From NCBI GenBank assembly GCA_021325455.1, contig JAJPHD010000009.1, forward strand, positions 105,210 through 169,209: DNA of 64,000 bases. Direction: 5' to 3'. Every line of letters starts with the position of its first letter. Position 1 is the first letter of the stretch. A program made the position numbers and the translations under genes. A model generated the notes under the pieces. It worked only from the letters and a program-made list of their open reading frames with translations. It had not been told where the DNA came from and made no database searches. The DNA is from Actinomycetota bacterium. GTDB lineage: Bacteria; Actinomycetota; Acidimicrobiia; Acidimicrobiales; JAJPHD01. Shown here piece after piece: positions 25,769 to 33,813 of the stretch.

Positions 25769-28129
25769 GTGGATACCCGTGAGATCAGCCTGCCCGCCCT
25801 CCATGCCCCGGTGGTCATCCACAGGGACACCTGGGGGATAGCCCACGTCCAGGCCTCCGACGAGCACGACTCCTGGGTCGCCATGGGCTTTGCCTGCGCC
25901 GAGGACCGCTTCTGGCAGATGGAGTACGACCGGAGACGGGCCACGGGCCGCTGGGCCGAGGTGGTGGGCCGGCCGGCCCTGGCAGCAGACGTGCTGGCCC
26001 GCAGGCTGGGCCTGGCCGGGGCGGCCCGGGCCGATGTCGAGGCCATGACCGAGGGGACTCTCCAGGCGTTCACTGCCTACGCCAGAGGGGTGAACGCCTT
26101 CCTCGAGGGGCCACGGGAGAGCTGGCCGCCCGAGCTGGCCCTGGCCGACATCGATCCCGAGCCCTGGGAGCCCTGGCACTCCGTCGCCGTCTTCAAGGTT
26201 CGCCACGTCCTCATGGGCACCTGGCAGCGCAAGTTGGCCGACGCCCTGGTGGTGGCCCGGGCCGGGGCCGAGACGGTGGCAGCCGCGGGCCTGGAGACCT
26301 CCCCGCCTCCGGGCTCGGTGGTGACCCTGCCGCCCGGAGGGCGTCTCCGCGGGACCCGCCCGGGACCGGCTCCGGGTGAAGGCCTCCGCCGGAGGGCGGG
26401 CGAGGATCCCCCGGCCGGCGGCCTGGCGAGCCTGCTGGAGAGGGCCGGGCAGGAGCTGGCCGCCGCTGCCCCCCACCTCGGCTTCCTGGCCGAGGTGGAG
26501 TCCGGCTCCAACGCCTGGGCGGTGCACGGCAGCCGCACCGTGAGCGGCTTCCCCGTGCTGTGCAACGACTCTCACCGGGCCCTCGACGTCCCGAACGTCT
26601 ACTGGCCGGTGCACGTCTCGTGCCCCGCCTTCGACGTCATAGGAGCCACGTTCCCGGGTCTGCCCGGCTGGCCCCACTTCGGGCACAATGCCTCGGTGGC
26701 GTGGGCCATCACCCACGCCTACGCCGACTATCAGGACCTCTATGTGGAGTGGTTCGACCCCGAGCATCCCGGCCGGTACCGGACCAGGCAGGGATGGGCC
26801 GAGGCCGGCCACCGCCGGGAGGTGGTCCGGGTGCGGGGCGAGGACCCGGTGCCGGTCGACGTGTGGACCACCTCCCACGGCCCCGTGGTCCACGGGGACC
26901 CCGCGGAGGGCCGGTGCCTCTCGCTGCGGTACACGGCCACGGCCCGGCCCTGCCGGGGGTTCGAGGTGCTGCGGGCCATGCTGGCGGCCCGCTCGGTACC
27001 CGAGCTGTTCGAGGCCCAGCGGGGCTGGGTGGACCCGGCCAACAACATGCTCGCCGCCGACACCGCCGGCCACATCGGCTACCTGCTCCGGGGCGAGCTG
27101 CCGCTGCGGTCCGAGGGGTGGTCGGGACGCTTCCCGGTGCCGGGCTGGACGGGGGAGAGCGAGTGGGAGGGGACCTTGCCCTTCGAGGAGCACCCCCACA
27201 GCCTGGACCCTCCCGAGGGGTTCCTGGTGACAGCCAACCACGCCGTGGTCGATGCCGGCGAACCGTACATCGCCACAGTCTTCAGCGACCCCTGGCGGGC
27301 CGAGCGCCTCGTCGAGCTGCTGGGAGGCGACGGGCGCACCAGCGCCTCGCAGCTGGCCGCCCTCCAGGCCGACACCACCTCGCTGGCCGCCCGGGCCTGG
27401 GCTCAGGTCCTGGCCGGGACCGGCCCCCTGGAGGGCGACGCCGAAAGGGCTCGCTTGCTGCTCGCCGGCCTGGACGGGGACCTCGGCACCAGCCGGCCCG
27501 AGGCCCTCCTCTACGCCTGCTTCCGGCGCGCCGTGGCCCGCCGGCGCTACGGGAAGGCGCTGGGCAGCGCCCTGTGGGACTGGCTGGCATCGGACGAGCT
27601 GCCGGCCACCGACACCCTGGTGAGGCGGTGGCTGACCAACGACCTGTGGGCCCTGGCCCGGGCCGCCGGCGGGAGCCGGGGCGCCGGGCTCTTGCTGGAG
27701 GCCGTGCCCGAGGCCTTGGGCGAAGCCTGGGACGAGGCTGTCAGGCTTGGTGGTGACCCGGACGGGTGGCGCTGGGGCGACCACCACCAACTGCAGGGCC
27801 GCCACCTGCTCATCCCGGCGGCCCCGGAGGCCTGGAACCTCCCTTCGGTCCCCATGGGTGGCGACGGCGACACGGTGCAGGCGGCAGCCTACGGCTGGGG
27901 GCCGGGGCCCTTCGGCGTGACCGGATGCTCGGTCTACCGTCAGGTGGTTGACCTGGCCGACATCGACCACGCCTCCTTCGTGGTGCCCGGGGGGGCCTCA
28001 GGGAACCCTTCCAGCCCCCACTACTCCGACCAGCTCCGGGAGTGGGCGGCCCACCGCCGGGTCCCCGCCCTCTACCGCTGGGAGGAGGTGGAAGCGGCCA
28101 CCTCCGGCCTCACCCGGCTGCGGCCCTAG
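25769..28129 (+). CDS. Penicillin acylase family N-terminal nucleophile hydrolase
   Basis: Ntn amidohydrolase of 786 residues from GTG 25769, self-cleaved in the family into alpha and beta chains. The alpha region has VVIHRDTWGIAHVQASDEHD and GFACAEDRFWQMEYDRR. Autocleavage is expected before Ser247 in SGSNAWAV, which becomes the nucleophile of the beta chain; LCNDSHRALDVPNVYWPVH and GHNASVAWAITHAYADYQDLY follow. Most family members (penicillin G acylase, AHL acylases) are exported, but no signal peptide is seen here, so a cytoplasmic role is suggested. The acyl-amide substrate is unknown. It overlaps the convergent rhodanese-ThiF gene by 4 nt at the stop codons. Confidence 0.9.
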   Translation: MDTREISLPALHAPVVIHRDTWGIAHVQASDEHDSWVAMGFACAEDRFWQMEYDRRRATGRWAEVVGRPALAADVLARRLGLAGAARADVEAMTEGTLQAFTAYARGVNAFLEGPRESWPPELALADIDPEPWEPWHSVAVFKVRHVLMGTWQRKLADALVVARAGAETVAAAGLETSPPPGSVVTLPPGGRLRGTRPGPAPGEGLRRRAGEDPPAGGLASLLERAGQELAAAAPHLGFLAEVESGSNAWAVHGSRTVSGFPVLCNDSHRALDVPNVYWPVHVSCPAFDVIGATFPGLPGWPHFGHNASVAWAITHAYADYQDLYVEWFDPEHPGRYRTRQGWAEAGHRREVVRVRGEDPVPVDVWTTSHGPVVHGDPAEGRCLSLRYTATARPCRGFEVLRAMLAARSVPELFEAQRGWVDPANNMLAADTAGHIGYLLRGELPLRSEGWSGRFPVPGWTGESEWEGTLPFEEHPHSLDPPEGFLVTANHAVVDAGEPYIATVFSDPWRAERLVELLGGDGRTSASQLAALQADTTSLAARAWAQVLAGTGPLEGDAERARLLLAGLDGDLGTSRPEALLYACFRRAVARRRYGKALGSALWDWLASDELPATDTLVRRWLTNDLWALARAAGGSRGAGLLLEAVPEALGEAWDEAVRLGGDPDGWRWGDHHQLQGRHLLIPAAPEAWNLPSVPMGGDGDTVQAAAYGWGPGPFGVTGCSVYRQVVDLADIDHASFVVPGGASGNPSSPHYSDQLREWAAHRRVPALYRWEEVEAATSGLTRLRP

Positions 28130-29301
28130 GCCCCTGCCGGGGCCAGGCGCGGGTGGGGCATGCACAGCTCGTCGTACTCGGCGATCACGATCTCACCCGC
28201 TCCCTCCCCGCAGGCGGGGCAGGCGGGGTCCCGCTGCATCTTGTAGGTGCGGAAGGTCTCCTCCAGGGCGTCGTAGGCGAGGAGCCTCCCGATGAGGGGC
28301 TCCCCCAGTCCCAGTAGGAGCTTGAGGGCCTCCATGGCCTGGATGGAGCCGATGATGCCGGGCAGCACCCCGAGCACGCCGGCCTCGGCGCACGAGGGGG
28401 CCAGCTCGGCGGGCGGGGGCTCGGGGACGAAGCACCGGTAGCAGGGTCCCTCGTAGGGGGAGAACACCGTCACCTGCCCCTCGAAGCGGAATATCGATCC
28501 GTGTACCACCGGGATCCGCTTCACCAGCGAGGCGTCGTTCACGAGGTAGCGGGTCGGGAAGTTGTCGGTCCCGTCCACGATCACGTCGTAGCCGTCGATG
28601 ATGTCCAAGATGTTGTCGGCACCGAGGCGGACGTCGTAGGTGACCACCTTCACATCCGGGTTCATGGCCGTGAGGGTCTTCTTGGCCGAGTCGACCTTTC
28701 GCTCGCCTACCCGCTCCATGTTGTGGAGGACCTGGCGCTGCAGGTTGGAGGCGTCTACGACGTCCATGTCGATGATGCCGATGGTCCCCACCCCCGCCGC
28801 CGCCAGGTAGAGGGCCGCCGGCGACCCCAGCCCCCCGGCGCCGAGGAGGAGGACCTTGGCGTCGAGCAGGCGCTGTTGCCCCGCCGGTCCCACCTCGGGC
28901 AGAAGCAGGTGGCGGTGGTAGCGGTTGCGCTGGTCGGGAGTGAGGGTGCGCGGGGCCGCCCAGGGACGACCCTCGTCCTTCCACTTGTTGAACCCCCCGG
29001 CCATGGACACCACGTCGGCGTACCCGAGATCCTCCAGGGTCCGGGCCGCGAACGCCGAGCGAGTGCCGCCCGCGCAGTACACGACGATCGGGGCCCCGTG
29101 GTCGGGCAAGCGCCCCTCGACCTGGCTCTCCAGGTTCCCCCTCGGAATATGGATGGCCCCCGGCACGGCTCCTTGCTCGTACTCGTCGGGCTCCCGGACA
29201 TCGAGGAACACGGCCTGGCCCAGCCGGTCCCCGGCCTCGCCGGTGTCCACCTCCCGTATGCCAGCCTTGGTCTGGGCGAGCAGCTCACGAAAGCTCGGCA
29301 T
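28126..29301 (-). CDS. moeB: Rhodanese-ThiF/MoeB fusion, rhodanese domain first
   Basis: 391 residues. Residues 1-112 are a rhodanese domain with LDVREPDEYEQGAVPGAIHIP and persulfide site Cys76 in VYCAGGTRSA. Residues 120-391 are an E1-like adenylyltransferase: RYHRHLLLPEVG, the ATP loop LLGAGGLGSPAA, DMDVVDASNLQRQVLH, DGTDNFPTRYLVND, zinc pairs CYRC and CPAC, and PSCAEAGVLGVLPGIIGS. Such proteins adenylate and thiolate a ubiquitin-like sulfur carrier (MoaD, ThiS or CysO) for molybdopterin, thiamine, cysteine or tRNA thiolation. In MoeZ, MOCS3 and Uba4 the rhodanese domain is C-terminal, so the order here is reversed. No carrier gene is adjacent, and the pathway is undecided. Confidence 0.9.
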   Translation of the reverse strand: MPSFRELLAQTKAGIREVDTGEAGDRLGQAVFLDVREPDEYEQGAVPGAIHIPRGNLESQVEGRLPDHGAPIVVYCAGGTRSAFAARTLEDLGYADVVSMAGGFNKWKDEGRPWAAPRTLTPDQRNRYHRHLLLPEVGPAGQQRLLDAKVLLLGAGGLGSPAALYLAAAGVGTIGIIDMDVVDASNLQRQVLHNMERVGERKVDSAKKTLTAMNPDVKVVTYDVRLGADNILDIIDGYDVIVDGTDNFPTRYLVNDASLVKRIPVVHGSIFRFEGQVTVFSPYEGPCYRCFVPEPPPAELAPSCAEAGVLGVLPGIIGSIQAMEALKLLLGLGEPLIGRLLAYDALEETFRTYKMQRDPACPACGEGAGEIVIAEYDELCMPHPRLAPAGA

Positions 29302-29379
29302 GTGCGATCAGCCCCTTCAGTAGCGGTCCCGTTCCGTAAACCCTACCTTCCTGGTCAACATTCCCCTAACGTCGGCGTC

Positions 29380-29985
29380 GTGGAACTGCAGGAGCTCCTC
29401 CGGAGACGGCGCATGGTGCGCGCCTTCCGCCCCGACCCGGTGCCCGCCGCCATCCTGGACCGGGTCCTGGACGCGGCTCGCCGGGGCCCATCGGCCGGCT
29501 TCGCCCAGGGGGTGGCCCTGGTGGTGCTGGAGGGAGCCGACCAGACCTCCTCCTACTGGGACACCGTGACCACGCCCGCCTGGCGCACCGCCTCCTCCCG
29601 CTGGCCGGGGCTGTCCGCCGCCCCCGTCATCGTGATACCGCTGGCCAACCGCCAGACGTACCTGGACCGCTACTCCGAGGCCGACAAGGCGGCGTCAGGG
29701 CTCGACCGGGCCGAAGCCTGGCCGGTCCCCTACTGGCTGGTCGACGCGGCCTTCGCCACCATGCTGCTCCTCCTCGCCGCCGCCGACGAGGGCCTGGGGG
29801 CGGTGTTCCAGGGGATCTGGAGGGGGGAGGAGGAGCTGCTCAGCAACCTGGGCGTCCCCGAGGGATGGAAACCCATCGGAGCGGTGGCCCTGGGCTGGCC
29901 CGACCCTCGAGGGGACCACCCATCCCCCTCTCTGTCCAGGGGGCGCCGGCCCTGGGAGGAGGTCGTGCACCGGGCCAGGTGGTGA
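29380..29985 (+). CDS. Nitroreductase family protein
   Basis: FMN-dependent NAD(P)H oxidoreductase of 201 residues. GTG 29380 is used because the family N-terminus, ELLRRRRMVRAFRPDPVP with its FMN-phosphate-binding arginines, begins five residues later. RRGPSAGFAQGVALVVLEG, DAAFATMLLLLAAADEGLGAVFQGIW and LGVPEGWKPIGAVALGWPD complete the fold. It is monocistronic, divergent from the rhodanese-ThiF gene with a 78-bp gap, and convergent with the sirtuin. The substrate is unknown. A role as the reductase missing from the single-domain CofE is only speculation. Confidence 0.85.
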   Translation: MELQELLRRRRMVRAFRPDPVPAAILDRVLDAARRGPSAGFAQGVALVVLEGADQTSSYWDTVTTPAWRTASSRWPGLSAAPVIVIPLANRQTYLDRYSEADKAASGLDRAEAWPVPYWLVDAAFATMLLLLAAADEGLGAVFQGIWRGEEELLSNLGVPEGWKPIGAVALGWPDPRGDHPSPSLSRGRRPWEEVVHRARW

Positions 29986-30004
29986 GGCCCGGGCGCCGCG
30001 GCCC

Positions 30005-30766
30005 TCAGCCCACGATGGCCGGGAGGACCTCGCTGATCGAGCCCCGCAGCACGGCATGGGCGATGCTGTCGTACGGGGTGGGCTCGGCGTTCAGGATCAC
30101 CACCCGTGCTCCCGACTGCCAGGCCAGGGGTACGAGGCCCGCCGCCGGGTGGACGCTCAAGGTGGTGCCGACGGCGAGCAACAGGTCGGCCGAGGTGGCG
30201 GCCCGCTCGGCCCGGGCCAGGACGGCGGGGTCGAGGGACTGGCCGAAGCTGATCGTGGCCGACTTGAGGATCCCCCCGCAGGCGCAATGAGGGTCCTCCT
30301 CCCCGGCCCTCACCCGGTCCAGGACCTGCTGCATGGGGGTCCTGTCCCCGCATGACCAGCACAGCGCGTGGCGCATGGTCCCGTGCAACTCCACCACCAC
30401 GTCGGGGCTGCTGCCGGCCATCTGGTGCAGCTCGTCGATGTTCTGGGTCACCAGGGCAAGGAGCTTCCCGCTCCGCTCGAGCCGCACCAGCGCCAGGTGC
30501 CCGGGGTTCGGGGCTGCCGACCAGGCCGGGTGGTGGAGCCGGGCCTGCCAGGACTGCCGGCGCACCTCGGGGTCGCTCAGGTAGTGCTGCAGGCTCGAGG
30601 TGCGCTCGGCGGCGGGGTTCTTGGTCCACACCCCTTGTGGCCCCCGGAAGTCGGGTATCCCCGAGTCGGTGGAGATGCCTGCGCCGGTTAGGACCACCAC
30701 CCTCTCGGCCGCCTCCACCCACGCCCTCACCCGCTCGATCTCCTCCTCGTCCACCACGGTGCTCAT
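30005..30766 (-). CDS. Sirtuin NAD-dependent protein deacylase
   Basis: Removes acyl groups from lysines with NAD+, releasing nicotinamide and O-acyl-ADP-ribose. 253 residues from ATG 30766; the upstream open extension is unlike any sirtuin and is rejected. VVLTGAGISTDSGIPDFRG is the NAD loop, TQNIDELHQMAG the second, and His128 in VELHGT the catalytic base. The zinc site is CWSC (136, 139) with CAC (161, 163), a shortened second pair. VGTTLSVHPAAGLVPLA and LNAEPTPYDSIAH bind the ribose. The Tyr-Arg pair of desuccinylases (class III) is not obvious, so a deacetylase is more likely. A biological link to the nearby acyl-CoA enzymes is possible but not shown. Confidence 0.93.
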   Translation of the reverse strand: MSTVVDEEEIERVRAWVEAAERVVVLTGAGISTDSGIPDFRGPQGVWTKNPAAERTSSLQHYLSDPEVRRQSWQARLHHPAWSAAPNPGHLALVRLERSGKLLALVTQNIDELHQMAGSSPDVVVELHGTMRHALCWSCGDRTPMQQVLDRVRAGEEDPHCACGGILKSATISFGQSLDPAVLARAERAATSADLLLAVGTTLSVHPAAGLVPLAWQSGARVVILNAEPTPYDSIAHAVLRGSISEVLPAIVG

Positions 30767-30860
30767 GACCAAGAGCTTCGCGCCCGAAGCCCACCGCCAG
30801 GGAACCCGGGCGAAGACGACGCCCCCGGGACAGCGACTCGCCGGCAGTAGCGTGCCACGT

Positions 30861-31679
30861 GTGAGGCAGGCAGGAGCCGGCCGTACGACCCCCGAGGGCG
30901 TCGAGCCAGGGACACCCCCCACCCCGGCCGGCTTGCCCCGGGCGGCCCTGGCTGTCGAGGTGTGGCTGGTGCTGGCCCTGTCCCTCGGGGCCTCAGCCGT
31001 CTACGCCATCCTCTCCCTCGTCCAGTCGCTGACCTCGGCCCAGGCCCTCCGCAAGCAGGCCGCCGTCCTGAACGGCGCCGTCACTCCGGGCCGGCCCTAC
31101 CTGGACCTCGCCTACCAGCTGGTCAACATCGCCGACACGCTGGTCCCGGTGGCCCTGGTCGCTTACCTGCTGTACCGCTCGGGGGAGTCCATGCACACCA
31201 TCGGCGCCGACCTGCGCCGGCCTCGGCGGGATGCCCTCCGGGGCCTGGTGCTGGCGGCTGTGGTGGGGGGGGCGGGCCTGGGGCTGTACCTGCTCGCCTA
31301 CTCCCTCGGGATCGACCTCAAGGTGGTCCCCACCACTCTGCCCCCCACCTGGTACCGCCTCCCGGTGCTCGTCCTGGACGCGGCCCAGAACGGCATCCTC
31401 GAGGAGGTCATCGTGGCCGGCTACCTCCTCCACCGGCTGTCCCAGCTGGGATGGAGCGACAACAAGGCCCTCGCCACCAGCGCCGTGATCCGCGGCTCCT
31501 ACCACCTGTACCAGGGGTTCGGCGGCTTCGTGGGAAACCTCGTCATGGGCCTCATCTTCGGCCGCCTGTACCAACGCTGGGGACGGGCAGCTCCCCTGGT
31601 GCTGGCCCACACGCTCATGGACGCCGTGGCCTTCGTGGGCTACGTGACGCTGAAGAGCCGGCTGCACTTCATCCCCTGA
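30861..31679 (+). CDS. CPBP family intramembrane protease-like protein, variant active site
   Basis: 272 residues from GTG 30861, with an Ala/Pro-rich cytoplasmic head and about six to seven hydrophobic helices (for example VWLVLALSLGASAVYAI, VPVALVAYLLY, GLVLAAVVGGAGLGLYLLAY). Motif 1 of the CPBP/Abi family, EExxxR, reads EEVIVA with Glu181-Glu182 kept and the Arg replaced by Ala. Motif 2 is present as SYHLYQGFGGF and motif 3 as LAHTLMDAVAF. CPBP proteins are prenyl-protein-endopeptidase-like or bacteriocin-immunity membrane proteins. Whether this variant is proteolytic is open. It is divergent from the sirtuin with a 94-bp gap. Confidence 0.85.
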   Translation: MRQAGAGRTTPEGVEPGTPPTPAGLPRAALAVEVWLVLALSLGASAVYAILSLVQSLTSAQALRKQAAVLNGAVTPGRPYLDLAYQLVNIADTLVPVALVAYLLYRSGESMHTIGADLRRPRRDALRGLVLAAVVGGAGLGLYLLAYSLGIDLKVVPTTLPPTWYRLPVLVLDAAQNGILEEVIVAGYLLHRLSQLGWSDNKALATSAVIRGSYHLYQGFGGFVGNLVMGLIFGRLYQRWGRAAPLVLAHTLMDAVAFVGYVTLKSRLHFIP

Positions 31680-31696
31680 CGGCCCGGCCTGGGCCG
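31680..31696. terminator. 6-bp GC hairpin after the CPBP gene
   Basis: CGGCCC, loop GGCCT, GGGCCG, directly after the CPBP stop and 11 nt before the leucyl aminopeptidase stop on the other strand. A short bidirectional hairpin without a T tract. Confidence 0.4.
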
Positions 31697-31706
31697 CAAG
31701 GGCCCC

Positions 31707-33185
31707 TCAGGAGCCGCTCCCCGGCCTCCCCGCCACGGGCTCGAAGGCCTGCAGCAGTTCGAGGAGGATCCTCACCCCGAAGCCGGTGGCTCCCTTGCGC
31801 AGGTAGCCCCGGTCCTCGTCGGACCGGGCCGGCCCGGCGATGTCCAGGTGGGCCCAGGGCACGTCGTCCACGAACTCGGAGAGGATGAGCCCCGCCACCA
31901 AGGTGCCGGCCTGGCGGTCCCGGCCCGTGTTCTTCATGTCGGCCACGTCGGACTCGATGTGGCGGCGGTAACGGTCCGGCAGAGGCAGGGGCCAGACCGG
32001 CTCGCCGGCCCGGGCCGAGGCCGCCCTCACCTGGGCGATCAGCTCCTCGCTGTTGCCCATGAGCCCGGCGATCTCCCGCCCCAGGGCCACCACGCAGGAC
32101 CCGGTGAGGGTGGCCAGGTCGATGATGGCATCGGCCCCGTCCTCCACGGCCAGGGAGAGCCCGTCGGCCAGCACCAGACGGCCCTCGGCATCGGTGTTGA
32201 GGACCTCGATGGTCTTGCCGTTGCGTATCTTGAGGACGTCGCCAGGCTTGGTGGCCTTCCCGCTCGGCATGTTCTCGGTCGTGGGCATGTAGCCCAGCAC
32301 CCGCACGGGGACCTCCATCTCCGCCAGGGCGGACATGGTGCCCAGCACGGCGGCGGCCCCGCCCATGTCGGTCTTCATGGCCGTCATCCCGTCGGCCGTC
32401 TTGATGGACAGGCCTCCGGAGTCAAAGGTGATGCCCTTGCCCACCAGGGCGACGGTGGGGACCGGGCCCCCGTCCCCGGGAGGCGAGTAGGTCATCTTGA
32501 TGAGGCGGGGGGGCTCCTCGGACCCCCGGGCCACTCCGGCCAGACCTCCCAGGCCCTCGTTGGCGATGTCCACCTCGTCCCACACCCGGACCTCGAGCCC
32601 GGCCTCCTCCCCCACCTTCCCCGCCACCTCGGCCAAGCGCCGGGGGGTGAGGGTCCCGGCCGGCTCGTTCACCAGGTCCCGGGCCAGGCAGACGGCCCGG
32701 GCCGTGGCCTGGCCCCGCCGCACCCCCCTTTCGAGCTCGCCGAGCTCGCCGCCACCCACCACGACCAACGAGGTGAGGGCCAGAGGGTCGGGGGAGCCCT
32801 TGTAGGTCGTGAACCGGTAGGCGGCGAGAAGGGCCCCCTCCACCACGGCCTGGGCGGCCTCGGCGGCGGGCAGCGCCCGCAACATATCGGCGTCGAGAGG
32901 GAAGGCCGCGGTGCCATTTCGCCAGACAGAGCGGACGAAGGCGGCCGCTGCCTGGCGGAGGGCCTCGGCATCCACCGACTCCCCCAGCCCGACCGCCACC
33001 GTGATCGTGCCGCCGGCGCCGGGGGCGGCCAGGGCCTCCCCCACCTGCCCCGAGAAACCCTGCGAACGGCAGTAGGCGCGGTCGAGGCCCTCGGGAGCCC
33101 GGCCGGCCAGCACGGGAACGGCCACCGAAGAGGTGCCCGAGGGGATCTGGGAGGAAGCGGAGCAGGCAAGAGGCACGGGTCTCAT
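31707..33185 (-). CDS. pepA: Leucyl aminopeptidase (M17)
   Basis: Cytosolic two-metal aminopeptidase that removes N-terminal residues from peptides. 492 residues; the less conserved N-terminal macro-like domain is about 1-170 and the catalytic domain 171-492. Metal and active-site residues are visible: Lys250 and Asp255 in VGKGITFDSGG, Lys262, Asp273 in MKTDMGGAAAV, and Asp332/Glu334 in the family signature NTDAEGRLVLAD. ATG 33185 overlaps the stop of the cobalamin adenosyltransferase by 4 nt, so the two genes form an operon. In M. tuberculosis the homologue pepB lies close to dlaT and lipB-lipA, which here are 9 kb away. Confidence 0.94.
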   Translation of the reverse strand: MRPVPLACSASSQIPSGTSSVAVPVLAGRAPEGLDRAYCRSQGFSGQVGEALAAPGAGGTITVAVGLGESVDAEALRQAAAAFVRSVWRNGTAAFPLDADMLRALPAAEAAQAVVEGALLAAYRFTTYKGSPDPLALTSLVVVGGGELGELERGVRRGQATARAVCLARDLVNEPAGTLTPRRLAEVAGKVGEEAGLEVRVWDEVDIANEGLGGLAGVARGSEEPPRLIKMTYSPPGDGGPVPTVALVGKGITFDSGGLSIKTADGMTAMKTDMGGAAAVLGTMSALAEMEVPVRVLGYMPTTENMPSGKATKPGDVLKIRNGKTIEVLNTDAEGRLVLADGLSLAVEDGADAIIDLATLTGSCVVALGREIAGLMGNSEELIAQVRAASARAGEPVWPLPLPDRYRRHIESDVADMKNTGRDRQAGTLVAGLILSEFVDDVPWAHLDIAGPARSDEDRGYLRKGATGFGVRILLELLQAFEPVAGRPGSGS

Positions 33186-33745
33186 CCCCTATCGGTTCGG
33201 GGCCCGCGGGCGAGGAGGTGCTCGCCCTCCTGCCAGCGGGCCATGGTCCAGCACAGGTCGGAAAGGCGGTTGAGGTAGGGGCCCACCTGGGACGGCGGCT
33301 CTGCCGGCAGCGAGAGGGCAAGGCGCTCTGCCCGCCGCACCAGCGTCCGGGCCAGGTCCAACAGGGCCGAGACCCGGCTCTGGCCCGGCACGACGAACTC
33401 CGCCGGTGGGTCGAAGCGCGAGCTCAGGTCGTCGATGGTGGCCTCCAGGGCCGCCACCATCCCCTCCGTCACCAGGCTGGCCCCGGGGACCAGCTTGTGG
33501 CGGTTACGCGGCTGGGTGGCCACCTCCGCCATGAGCACCCACAGGTCCCGCTCCAGGCGCACCAGCAGCTCGTCGAGCTCAGAGCCCGGCTCGGCCTCGG
33601 CCCGGGCCACACCCAGCGCCGCCTGGGCCTCGTCCACGGCCCCGTTGACCTGGATAGCGGGCTCGTCCTTGCGCACCCGGCCCCCGTAGAGGAGCCCGGT
33701 GGTGCCGTCGTCGCCCTTGCGCGTGTAGATACGGGGTGAGGGCAT
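33182..33745 (-). CDS. ATP:cob(I)alamin adenosyltransferase, PduO type
   Basis: Makes adenosylcobalamin from cob(I)alamin and ATP. 187 residues, with the N-terminal ATP loop IYTRKGDDGTTGLLYGGRV, VNGAVDEAQAALGVARA, ALLDLARTLVRRAERLAL and PYLNRLSDLCWTMAR, the PduO/MMAB motifs. The likely client is the methylmalonyl-CoA mutase encoded 7.5 kb away. It is divergent from metH, another cobalamin enzyme, with a 68-bp gap, and is coupled to pepA by a 4-nt overlap. Confidence 0.94.
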   Translation of the reverse strand: MPSPRIYTRKGDDGTTGLLYGGRVRKDEPAIQVNGAVDEAQAALGVARAEAEPGSELDELLVRLERDLWVLMAEVATQPRNRHKLVPGASLVTEGMVAALEATIDDLSSRFDPPAEFVVPGQSRVSALLDLARTLVRRAERLALSLPAEPPSQVGPYLNRLSDLCWTMARWQEGEHLLARGPRTDRG

Positions 33746-33813
33746 ACTCCGCCCGGCGACTCTAGCCAGCCGTGCCGCCGGCCAGTCCCGACCACCCCCT
33801 AGCCTGTTGAGCC

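Noticed and set aside
29380..29985. The nitroreductase gene as the missing FbiB C-terminal domain
   Set aside because: It is 24 kb away, in another operon context, and shows only general nitroreductase motifs; retained as a speculation within the CofE finding.
33746..33813. Cobalamin riboswitch upstream of metH
   Set aside because: The gap to the divergent gene is 68 bp, too short for the about 200-nt element, and no B12-box-like conserved core was seen.
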